From assembly GCA_947377595.1 (NCBI GenBank), contig CANCGK010000020.1, positions 1 through 11,783 of the forward strand: 11,783 nucleotides of DNA, given 5' to 3'. Under the pieces are notes generated by a model, which worked only from the letters and a program-made list of their open reading frames with translations, made no database searches and was not told the origin of the DNA. The position numbers and the translations under genes are program-made. Of this stretch, positions 5,738-11,783 are shown piece by piece. Source of the stretch: a bacterium. GTDB lineage: Bacteria; Babelota; Babeliae; Babelales; Chromulinivoraceae. Each line of letters opens with the position of its first letter. The first letter of the stretch is position 1.

Positions 5738-7135
5738 ATGATCACACGAGAACAATTACTGACGGTTGATGTTGAAAAATTAGCGGATATATTGTTGACG
5801 CTGTATGCAAATAACAAAAATATGCACAAACAGATGGACTTATTATTTGCTGCGCTTCATGAAGATGATACTCAGTTAGTTGCGACAATTAAAAAAGAAC
5901 TGTCTTCGTTGAAGCGATCAAAATCATATGTTGATTATTATGAATCTGGCGGGTTAGCTGATAGAATTGATGAATTGCGGCGTTCTATCTTTGAAGATTT
6001 GCAAAAAAAATCGCCTGAAAAAGCGATGGATATGATGATTAAATTGTTAGATGAAAGTACGCATACACTTGAACGATCAGATGATAGCAATGGAGAAATT
6101 CAATCTGTTTTTATACAAGCTACGCAAGATTGTGGTAGTATAGCAAAATTTGTATCTCGACCGATTGAAGATTTTGTTGATATTGTATTTGTGCTGTTTA
6201 TGAATAATGAGTATGTCGTTTCTCAAGAAATTATTTTAGCATTTAAAGATGCTTTACAAGAGCAAGGATTACTATTATTGCAAAAACGTTTTGAATCTTC
6301 TTTACATAATCATGAATATTATAGATTGCGTAATGGATTACAGCAAATTGCAGATTGTTTACAAGATGTTGATGCATATATTCGCGCTTGTTTATCCACT
6401 GGTCCATTACGAACGCATGATTGTATAGAAATCGCTCGACGGTTTGTGCAGCATAACAGACCGCAAGAAGCTTTGAATTATACAGAAATAGCGATGAATG
6501 ATCTTGATCTATCACATAGTTGGTATGATGATGTACTTGCTATAAAAATAGATGCTTTAGAGTTGAAGGGTGATTTTAAAATTGCTCAAGAAGAACGTAT
6601 TGCTTGGTTTATGCGTAAACTTGACGGCAAGATCTATGATCAAATTTTACAGCATATGAAATCTGAATTGCATGAGGATTTTATTAAAACAGCATTGCAA
6701 CAAGCATTTACTTGCAACAGTATATTTACGGCTATTAATTTTTTGATGCATATGAAAAATTTACAAGAATTATCAAATTTTATATTTATTCGTTTGGATG
6801 ATATCAAAGGGGATGGTTATTATACATTACGGCCTGCTGCAGATGCATTACGAAATGATTACCCATTAGCTGCAATATTACTGTATCGAAAAATGATGCA
6901 ATCAATTTTAGAACAGGCAAAATCTAAATATTATGATTATGCAGCGAAAGATTTGATAGATTGTGCGTTGTTAAGTTCGCATATTGTCGATTGGCAATCG
7001 TATGATAATCACGAAATTTATTTTCAACATATTGAAGAAAAGCATAAGCGAAAGCCGCGTTTTTGGGAAACTTATAAATCTGCTTTACAAAAACAAGCAG
7101 CTAAAGAAGCAAAATTGTTAGCACGTACAAAATAA
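5738..7135 (+). CDS. DUF6880 family protein
   Basis: A 465-residue, largely alpha-helical protein. Family-like features are the N-terminal TREQLLTVDVEKLADILL segment, the SYVDYYESGGLADRIDELR block at about residues 63-82, and LERSDDSNGEI at 111-121, followed by repeated helical pairs resembling TPR/SEL1-like superhelical proteins through the middle. The C-terminus is very basic (KHKRKPRFWETYKSALQKQ). Start: the open frame extends back to a TTG at 5690, but the family-like sequence begins at the ATG at 5738, which I chose although neither start has a good Shine-Dalgarno; the TTG would add 16 residues. DUF6880 has no established function that I know of. It is transcribed alone from the promoter at 5587-5615; the next gene begins 89 bases past the stop. 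Confidence 0.8.
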   Translation: MITREQLLTVDVEKLADILLTLYANNKNMHKQMDLLFAALHEDDTQLVATIKKELSSLKRSKSYVDYYESGGLADRIDELRRSIFEDLQKKSPEKAMDMMIKLLDESTHTLERSDDSNGEIQSVFIQATQDCGSIAKFVSRPIEDFVDIVFVLFMNNEYVVSQEIILAFKDALQEQGLLLLQKRFESSLHNHEYYRLRNGLQQIADCLQDVDAYIRACLSTGPLRTHDCIEIARRFVQHNRPQEALNYTEIAMNDLDLSHSWYDDVLAIKIDALELKGDFKIAQEERIAWFMRKLDGKIYDQILQHMKSELHEDFIKTALQQAFTCNSIFTAINFLMHMKNLQELSNFIFIRLDDIKGDGYYTLRPAADALRNDYPLAAILLYRKMMQSILEQAKSKYYDYAAKDLIDCALLSSHIVDWQSYDNHEIYFQHIEEKHKRKPRFWETYKSALQKQAAKEAKLLARTK

Positions 7136-7224
7136 ATTACATGTTATTTATCCTGTTCGTTATATGATTGCTCAGTTAAGTAAAAAATAAAAAGTGATGT
7201 ATGAAATTCATGAAAGGATTTTTT

Positions 7225-8220
7225 ATGTTTGATAGATTCGCTTGTCCTACAATGGATTCTACTTTTAAACTTCTTTTTGGAGAAGATTCACATAAAAAAA
7301 TAACTTTGGCTTTTTTAAATGATATTCTTGATCGTCAAGGTGAGAATGAAATTAAAGATATTGATTTTATAAAACAAGAACAGACACCGCGCCGTTTTGA
7401 TGAAAGAAAAATGATTTTAGATATTAGTTGTAAAACTAAAGCTGGTCATAAATTTATTATAGAAATGCAAAGAGATAGAGAATCTTATTTTAAAAAACGT
7501 GCTGTTGCTTATTCAGCTCAATTAATTTGTCGACAATTATCACCGACAGAGTCTTATATTAAATTAATGCCAGTTATTTTTATTGGTATTTTGGGTGATG
7601 AAGGTAATGATGAAACAATAAATAAAAGAAAACATACAGAATCGATTTCGCACAATGTTTTTATGGATAAAGATACAAAAGAACAATCGATAGATTTAAT
7701 TGAATTAGTTTTTGTAGATTTGAAAAAATTTAATAAACCAGTCCATGAATTAGAAAATCCTCGAGACAAATGGTTATTTTTTTTAAAACGTGCAATGTAT
7801 CAAAAAGATATTCCCAAAGAATATAATGATTCACCTATAATTCAAGAGGCGTTTCGTGTTATGGAACGTATGAATTGGTCAGATGCACAAATGTATCATT
7901 ATGAGGAAGAATTACGTGCATTTAAAAGAGATTTAACGCAAAAAGAAGCTGATGAAGAAGAAAGAAAAAAGCTTGAAGCAGAGCGAATAAATCTCGAAAA
8001 AGAGCGAAAAAAGCTTGAAGCAGAAAAAGACAGGCTTGAAAAAGAAAAAGAAGAACTTTTACAAGAAGTTAAAGTCAGTAAGCATATTGGTTTAGAGCAA
8101 GGAGCTCAAAAAAAAGCTGAAGAAATGGCATTGAATTTTTTAAAATTGGGTGTATCGATTGAGCAGGTTTCTCAAGGTACTGGTTTGTCGATTGAACAGG
8201 TTGAAAATTTAAAAAAATGA
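7225..8220 (+). CDS. Rpn-family recombination-promoting nuclease / PD-(D/E)XK 'transposase' (copy 2)
   Basis: A 331-residue paralogue of the protein at 1465. The N-terminus FACPTMDSTFKLLFG aligns with the other copy, and the active-site residues fall at the same positions: D66 (ILDI), E80 and Q82 (FIIEMQ). ATGs at 7201 and 7210 are in frame, but AAAGGA (7213-7218), six bases before 7225, and the matching paralogue numbering favour 7225. Before the C-terminal STGLTIEQ-like end (here GTGLSIEQVENLKK), this copy has a long charged coiled coil, about residues 235-290, built partly from a 14-residue tandem repeat. Copy 1 has a shorter Gly-rich stretch there. Predicted DNA endonuclease, role in the cell unknown. 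The two copies are clearly diverged in DNA sequence, so the duplication is not recent or they arrived separately. Confidence 0.9.
   Translation: MFDRFACPTMDSTFKLLFGEDSHKKITLAFLNDILDRQGENEIKDIDFIKQEQTPRRFDERKMILDISCKTKAGHKFIIEMQRDRESYFKKRAVAYSAQLICRQLSPTESYIKLMPVIFIGILGDEGNDETINKRKHTESISHNVFMDKDTKEQSIDLIELVFVDLKKFNKPVHELENPRDKWLFFLKRAMYQKDIPKEYNDSPIIQEAFRVMERMNWSDAQMYHYEEELRAFKRDLTQKEADEEERKKLEAERINLEKERKKLEAEKDRLEKEKEELLQEVKVSKHIGLEQGAQKKAEEMALNFLKLGVSIEQVSQGTGLSIEQVENLKK
7960..8043 (+). repeat. 42-bp tandem repeat in the coiled coil of Rpn copy 2
   Basis: Two 42-base units (7960-8001, 8002-8043) encode ERKKLEAERINLEK and ERKKLEAEKDRLEK, and a partial third starts EKEEL. A 14-residue period is two heptads, so gain or loss of a unit would change coiled-coil length without breaking phase. 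Confidence 0.8.
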
Positions 8221-8233
8221 ATTAAATCAAAAA

Positions 8234-8273
8234 GTGGCATAGTCTGATAGGTAAACCTATCGGACTATGCCAC
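8234..8273. terminator. Shared bidirectional terminator between Rpn copy 2 and yjdM
   Basis: An 18-bp stem (8234-8251 with 8256-8273, one T.G pair) with the tetraloop taaa. Plus-strand readthrough meets aaatttttat after the stem; the minus strand meets tttttgattt. It sits 13 bases after one stop and 9 bases before the other, so it can serve both convergent genes. Confidence 0.88.
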
Positions 8274-8282
8274 AAATTTTTA

Positions 8283-8621
8283 TTATACTTTTCTTACAAA
8301 CTCAGATTTTAAACCCATTTTACCAAAGCCATCAATTTTGCAATCAATATTATGATCTTCGTCGACGAGTTGTATATTTTTTACTTTTGTTCCAGCTTTG
8401 ATAACCGATGAGCTGCCTTTTATTTTTAAATCTTTGATGAGGGCTACGCAGTCGCCATTATTCAAGATATTGCCATTGGCATCTTTGACGATTTTTGTAT
8501 CTTGAGCATTGCTATTTTCTGCTTGGCTCCATTCATGACTACATTCTGGACAAACCAACATTCCATTATCTTCGTAAGTATATTCGCAGCTGCATTGTGG
8601 ACATTTTGGTAGATTTACCAT
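8283..8621 (-). CDS. yjdM: PhnA/YjdM family zinc-ribbon protein
   Basis: A 112-residue protein of the normal size for the family. The N-terminal zinc ribbon has CPQC (C7, C10) and CPEC (C24, C27), with an extra C12; the C-terminal PhnA domain includes IVKDANGNILNNGDCVALIKDLKIKGSS and the terminal LKSEFVRKV. AAGGAG lies about 10 bases before the ATG, so the start is secure. The old name refers to the E. coli phn (alkylphosphonate) locus, but this protein is not phosphonoacetate hydrolase and its role is unsettled. No phn genes are nearby, so a phosphonate role is not supported here. Monocistronic, with its terminator shared with the convergent Rpn gene. Confidence 0.93.
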   Translation of the reverse strand: MVNLPKCPQCSCEYTYEDNGMLVCPECSHEWSQAENSNAQDTKIVKDANGNILNNGDCVALIKDLKIKGSSSVIKAGTKVKNIQLVDEDHNIDCKIDGFGKMGLKSEFVRKV

Positions 8622-8792
8622 GATTTGATTTCTCCTTATAATTATTATGACATCTATTTTGTATACATCGCAAAAATGTATGATGATAATAATATCATGA
8701 TTGTGATGAATATTCCATGGGATGACCTCTATATTAAAAATAGTTACCGCGTTTAAAATTTAATGTTTTTGGTGTTGTTCATTGATATATGA

Positions 8793-9017
8793 TCATTGCA
8801 TAATATTGCTCATGCTTATAATTTTACCATCACTATTGACTGTTATTGATTGATTTTGATAACGATAGGTTGTTGTTCCATTGATATTTTTTTCTGCAAC
8901 GCTTTGTATAATTGTATCAGATACGCTCTCTTTTAAATTTATAGGCAAATTTTTTAAGACAAGATCTTTTAAAGGTTTTTCTTCATTATTGAAAATAATA
9001 TAGATCTGATATATCAT
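8793..9017 (-). CDS. Small hypothetical protein
   Basis: A 74-residue ORF with no recognised family. The N-terminal half looks like a strand then a helix (MIYQIYIIFNN, then KPLKDLVLKNLP), and the C-terminal half like a beta hairpin (TTTYRYQNQSITVNSDGKIIS), which reads as real protein rather than random translation. No clear Shine-Dalgarno precedes the ATG, and no opposing gene explains the ORF. It could be a genuine small gene or a remnant of a longer one. The surrounding 8640-8790 and 9018-9124 stretches are AT-rich without other signals. Confidence 0.45.
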   Translation of the reverse strand: MIYQIYIIFNNEEKPLKDLVLKNLPINLKESVSDTIIQSVAEKNINGTTTYRYQNQSITVNSDGKIISMSNIMQ

Positions 9018-9124
9018 ATGAACTATCTAAAACACAATATATTGTAACATATATATTTTTGACTAAACGATAGTATATCTTGTGTCAGCGTGAATCATAA
9101 GATTATAAAATTTTGTGATATGTA

Positions 9125-9320
9125 TATAGGGACCATATTTTGAAAACGGATTAATACAGCCTAAAATTTTGTTATCACAAAATCTCCGGAAACGGGTGGG
9201 CGGCGGCCCATAATGCACTCAATAAAAAGCGTTTTAACCCCGCCGGGGTCACGTGTCCCGGAGGTTGCATGGCAACCGTAGGGTTCTTAAAAAGTCTGAA
9301 ATCAGAATGTGATCCCTATA
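9125..9320 (+). mobile_element. 196-bp structured repeat with terminal inverted repeats, copy B (MITE-like)
   Basis: Same strand and length as copy A (2417-2612), offset exactly 6708 bases throughout. The terminal repeats 9125-9143 and 9302-9320 match at 16 of 19. Hairpins: P1 9197-9210 (tgggc/gccca, fully Watson-Crick), P2 9237-9249 (acccc/ggggt) and P3 9263-9277 (ggttgc/gcaacc). ctccgg (about 9184-9189) can also pair with ccggag (about 9258-9263), enclosing P1 and P2. It fills most of the 9018-9370 gap and ends 50 bases before the Nudix-like gene, so it may affect that gene's leader or promoter. Confidence 0.85.
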
Positions 9321-9370
9321 TCTACATATTTTTATGATACATAAGCCTAAAAATAAATTAAAGGTAGATA

Positions 9371-9895
9371 ATGAAAGATATTTTTGTAGACATTGTAGAT
9401 GATAACGACGAAGTAATTTTTGCACGGCCATTATCGCAAGTTGTTGAAGATGGTTTGCTTGGGCAGATGCGTATGGTTAAACTTTTTATTGCAAATTATG
9501 ATAAAGAATTATTATTATGTCGTAATGCGTTTGCTAAAAAAGGTGAAGGGCTTTTTGACTGTCCTTTAACTGCAATTGTTCATGCTGGTGAATCATACGA
9601 ACAAGCTTTAATTCGAGTAACTCAAGAGGTTTTTGCTATTGATATAACGCAGCAACAATATTATGAATTGGGTACATTATCTCGTCAAGATGGATTAGAA
9701 TGTTTTACACAAGTGTATGAATTGACCTATAATGAATTACCCGATTTTAGTCAGACAAAATTTAATGATTTTATGTGGGAAAAACCTTTGGATATTATCA
9801 CTCAGTTTACAAAAAACCCAGAAGGTGAAAAATCATTATCAAAATGCTTGAAATCATTTTATTTTGATTGCCAAGATAATATGATGTGTTCATAA
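9371..9895 (+). CDS. Nudix-fold protein (IDI/YfcD-like) with a degenerate Nudix box
   Basis: A 174-residue protein of the isopentenyl-diphosphate isomerase/YfcD-like Nudix type: VDIVDDNDEVIFARPLSQV, then GLLGQMRMVKLFIANYDKELLLCRNAF, then HAGESYEQALIRVTQEV (71-87). Against the Nudix consensus (G-x5-E-x7-R-E-U-x-E-E-x-G-U), the first Gly is A68, E74 and R82 are kept, the Glu after R is V83, one of the paired Glu is kept (E86), the other is V87, and the last Gly is A89. Two metal-binding Glu positions are therefore lost, so ordinary hydrolase activity is doubtful; binding of a nucleotide-like ligand remains possible. AAAGG lies about 8 bases before the ATG. The stop is 7 bases before a tRNA gene, suggesting a joint transcript. 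Confidence 0.75.
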   Translation: MKDIFVDIVDDNDEVIFARPLSQVVEDGLLGQMRMVKLFIANYDKELLLCRNAFAKKGEGLFDCPLTAIVHAGESYEQALIRVTQEVFAIDITQQQYYELGTLSRQDGLECFTQVYELTYNELPDFSQTKFNDFMWEKPLDIITQFTKNPEGEKSLSKCLKSFYFDCQDNMMCS

Positions 9896-9902
9896 AAAAT
9901 GT

Positions 9903-9979
9903 GCGCCCGTAGCTCAGTTGGATAGAGCGATAGATTCCTAATCTGTAGGCCGTAGGTTCGATTCCTATCGGGCGCACCA
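9903..9979 (+). tRNA. tRNA-Arg (anticodon CCT)
   Basis: A 77-base cloverleaf with encoded CCA (9977-9979). Acceptor gcgcccg pairs with cgggcgc (9969-9975), D-arm gctc/gagc, anticodon stem ataga/tctgt with one T.G pair, loop ttcctaa, anticodon CCT at 9937-9939, reading AGG. The body is very similar to the TCG tRNA at 5261, so the two probably share a common ancestor gene. It has no obvious promoter of its own. Confidence 0.94.
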
Positions 9980-10061
9980 GGCTTCGCCCTAAAGGGCTAC
10001 GCCTGGCATGCCACGCTTTCGCCACGTGTACGCCGAAGTTTTAACGTAGGCTGTAAGGCTT
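9977..10061. repeat. GC-rich palindromic patch starting in the tRNA CCA end
   Basis: ccaggc, beginning in the tRNA's CCA (9977-9982), pairs with gcctgg downstream around an inner gccc/gggc stem, making a hairpin that may end the tRNA transcript. ggcatgcc (a perfect 8-base palindrome) and cgccg...cgtaggctg follow. The latter resembles 5048-5070 beside repeat copy C. The composition is clearly GC-richer than the flanks, suggesting an acquired repeat at the tRNA 3' end. Confidence 0.5.
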
Positions 10062-10075
10062 CAGCTCGCAGGCTG

Positions 10076-10104
10076 TTGTCAAGCGTAAATTCCTTTGGTA
10101 TGAT
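10076..10104 (+). promoter_or_regulatory. Promoter of the 153-residue protein gene
   Basis: TTGTCA (10076-10081), a 17-base spacer and TATGAT (10099-10104), 42 bases before the ATG at 10147: five of six consensus bases in each box with ideal spacing. Confidence 0.6.
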
Positions 10105-10146
10105 ATAGATGTAATTAAAATAACTTATATTTACAAAGGAAGAATT

Positions 10147-10608
10147 ATGAAATTCACTAAATTTTTATTTTGTGTAGCTATGATAGTGCGATTTAATGAT
10201 GTTTTATGTGAAGAAGAAAGTGCCAAGCGTGAGCTAGGAATAAAAATAGTGAAAGCTCGTCTTGATTTATGGACAACAGATGAATCATCTATAGAAGATG
10301 TAAAAAAATTAGTACTCTTTGAGTTAGAACATGCAATTTTCGATAGAGTACACGATATCGCTGAAAAACAGTTAACTATAAATAATGAGTTTAAAAAACC
10401 TGAAAATAAAAAAGCTTTAGATTGTTCAATCTTTTTGCACAAGATTCTATTAGATAAGACTGAACAAGATACATCAAATAAACATTTTTTTGATTTCGTG
10501 GACGAAATTGAATCAAACAACCCAGAATGTACAGAAATTTTAAAAGAATTTTATGCAGCATTCGATGCAAAAATTTCCAATAAAGAATTAAATGAGCCAG
10601 CCGATTGA
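10147..10608 (+). CDS. Hypothetical protein with a possible N-terminal export signal
   Basis: A 153-residue protein of no recognised family. The N-terminus MKFTKFLFCVAMIVRFNDVLC has a basic start and a short hydrophobic run (residues 6-14), then charged residues, so it is a weak signal peptide at best; cleavage before EEES near residue 21 is the likeliest site. The remainder is acidic and lysine-rich, predicted mostly helical, with two later cysteines (DCSIF and PECTEI) that could pair if exported. AAAGGA precedes the ATG by about 7 bases. The gene has its own promoter (10076-10104) and a terminator overlapping its stop, so it is a self-contained unit. An ORF on the opposite strand covering most of it is a shadow. 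Confidence 0.75.
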   Translation: MKFTKFLFCVAMIVRFNDVLCEEESAKRELGIKIVKARLDLWTTDESSIEDVKKLVLFELEHAIFDRVHDIAEKQLTINNEFKKPENKKALDCSIFLHKILLDKTEQDTSNKHFFDFVDEIESNNPECTEILKEFYAAFDAKISNKELNEPAD

Positions 10609-10639
10609 GAAACTAAAATTTCTCGATCGGCTTTTTGCT
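10599..10639 (+). terminator. Terminator overlapping the end of the 153-residue gene
   Basis: A 14-bp stem (10599-10612 with 10619-10632, one T.G pair) with loop ctaaaa, then tttttgctttt. The left arm includes the stop codon at 10606-10608. Confidence 0.88.
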
Positions 10640-10769
10640 TTTATAATCAATCGAATGCTTTGACTGTAATCATGAGCTATCAATGACTCTTCATAGTTTT
10701 TTACTGAGATTTGTCGTATACTAAGGCTATATAAGATTAATTGTATATATAGCTTTTTAGGTACTTTTT

Positions 10770-11783
10770 ATGAGCAAAAAATTTGTTGTTATTGGTGCAT
10801 CTGCTGCATCTATGAGTTTTATTTCTAAATTACGTTCTTTTGAGAGTCAAAGTCAGATTATCTGTTTTTCTGGCGAGTCGAATGTGCCGTATAATCGTTG
10901 TTTGTTAGCTGATTTTCTTGAAAAAGAAAAAACTAGTCAGGATATTCAATTAAAAAATCCAGAATTTTTTACAGAACATGCCGTTGATCTACGTTTAAAT
11001 TCTTGGGTTACTGCAATTGATCGAGAAAATAAAACAGTAACGGTGCATTATGATCATGTAGAATCGTATGATTATCTATTTGTAGGAATTGGCACTTGCG
11101 CATATATTCCTAAAATTTCTGGTACAGATTTACAAGGGGTTTTTGGTTTTCATACATTTGCATCAGTTGATAAATTAGATACTTTTATTCATGATATGAT
11201 GCCAAAAACAGCAGTTGTTGTTGGAGCAGGAATTAATGGTGTAGAAGCTGTTTCTGCATTGGTTTCGCGTGGTTTAAAAGTGACATTAGTAGATCTGTAT
11301 GATTCGATTATGCCGCAACAAGTTGATAAAAAAGTTGCTCAGTATATCGAAAATTTGGCAAAAGATGCAGGTGTAACGATCTACAAGGGGCAAAAAGTTG
11401 TAGCTTTACATAAACGTGGGCAAGATCTTGTCGGACGTGTAGAGTTTGAGTCTGGTGCATTTTTACCAACTCATTGTGTTGTTTTAGCGACGGGCAGTAG
11501 AGTCAATGGTTCTTTAGTTGAATCTGCAGGATTATGGACAGAAGAAGGATATCTTGTTGTCAATGAGTCAATGCAAACAAGTGATGCATCTATTTATGCG
11601 GGTGGTGATATTTGTATGGTCAATGACATTGTCAGCAAGCAACTGGTAAAAAGTACTACATGGGCTGATGCAATGCTACAAGGATTGACTGCAGCGAGCC
11701 CTTTTTTTTTTAACTATCCGCTCCCTCAAGAGCTTTGTCATTCCAAGCATTTTTGTGATGGCCCAATGTTCCTGCTTTTCTTT
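10770..11783 (+). CDS. FAD-dependent pyridine nucleotide-disulphide oxidoreductase (3'-truncated by window edge)
   Basis: 338 codons are visible. The N-terminal FAD-binding fold is VVIGASAAS (residues 6-14, like the GASAAG form), then NVPYNRCLLADFL (38-50), like nitrite-reductase and NADH-oxidase type enzymes. C44 sits where some relatives carry a redox Cys, which is suggestive only. A second Rossmann motif, VVVGAGINGVEA, marks the NAD(P)H site, followed by a VVLATGSRVN segment and the FAD-contact block IYAGGDIC. Up to TWADAMLQGLTAA the sequence fits the family. After a T10 tract (11702-11711) the frame stays open, but the residues no longer look like the usual C-terminal domain. ATG 10770 has AGG 8 bases upstream. 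Probably a cytosolic NAD(P)H-dependent redox enzyme; the substrate cannot be told. Confidence 0.82.
   Translation, partial: MSKKFVVIGASAASMSFISKLRSFESQSQIICFSGESNVPYNRCLLADFLEKEKTSQDIQLKNPEFFTEHAVDLRLNSWVTAIDRENKTVTVHYDHVESYDYLFVGIGTCAYIPKISGTDLQGVFGFHTFASVDKLDTFIHDMMPKTAVVVGAGINGVEAVSALVSRGLKVTLVDLYDSIMPQQVDKKVAQYIENLAKDAGVTIYKGQKVVALHKRGQDLVGRVEFESGAFLPTHCVVLATGSRVNGSLVESAGLWTEEGYLVVNESMQTSDASIYAGGDICMVNDIVSKQLVKSTTWADAMLQGLTAASPFFFNYPLPQELCHSKHFCDGPMFLLFF

Noticed and set aside
7960..8043. CRISPR or intergenic repeat array
   Set aside because: The 42-bp repeats are in frame inside a gene and encode a coiled coil; there are no spacers.
9807..10025. Minus-strand ORF over the second tRNA
   Set aside because: It is the antisense of tRNA-Arg(CCT) plus the end of the Nudix-like gene.
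10131..10520. 129-residue minus-strand ORF
   Set aside because: It lies antisense to the 153-residue gene, which has its own promoter, ribosome site and terminator; the Ser/Lys/Phe-rich antisense product looks like a shadow.

Overview
The window is AT-rich bacterial DNA with A/T-ending codons and TGA used as a normal stop. Its genes are short and mostly family-only: DUF5674, DUF6880, two Rpn-type PD-(D/E)XK proteins, a PhnA/YjdM protein and a trifunctional RNA-repair enzyme. This mix, the low GC and the many perfect-hairpin terminators would suit a reduced-genome or host-associated lineage such as Dependentiae (TM6) or a similar candidate phylum. That placement is inference from gene content; no rRNA or core marker gene is present to prove it.

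Layout. Positions 1-417 hold the 3' end of a gene with an HEIEH metallopeptidase motif, followed by a nested inverted repeat. Positions 626-1323 are a translationally coupled pair, DUF5674 plus a small partner. Positions 1465-2343 encode the first Rpn-family protein, closed by a 15-bp-stem terminator. Next comes a 196-bp element with terminal inverted repeats (2417-2612), then on the minus strand a 744-residue kinase/metallophosphatase/RNA-ligase fusion (2623-4857). Upstream of that gene lies a diverged, inverted copy of the element core (4938-5040). tRNA-Arg(TCG) is at 5261-5337. A strong promoter overlapping an 11-bp inverted repeat precedes the DUF6880 gene (5738-7135). The second Rpn paralogue (7225-8220, with a 14-residue tandem coiled-coil repeat) converges on a yjdM/phnA gene (8283-8621, minus) over a shared bidirectional terminator. 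A small hypothetical ORF, the second full copy of the 196-bp element (9125-9320), a Nudix-fold protein with a damaged Nudix box (9371-9895) and tRNA-Arg(CCT) (9903-9979) follow. A GC-rich palindromic patch then leads to a small, possibly exported protein (10147-10608) with its own promoter and terminator. The window ends inside an FAD/NAD(P)H oxidoreductase gene (from 10770), whose family resemblance stops at a T10 tract near the edge.

The most notable signal is the dispersed structured repeat. Two 92%-identical copies have 19-bp terminal inverted repeats. A third, strongly diverged copy on the other strand keeps the same three hairpins, with five compensated base pairs and the same spacing. 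That points to selection on a folded RNA or DNA structure. The second is the RNA-repair protein, which joins 5'-kinase, ApaH-like phosphatase and a T4 Rnl1/Trl1-like ligase with motif KENG, rather than the usual Pnkp-type ligase. A plausible but unproven role is sealing of tRNAs cut by nucleases.
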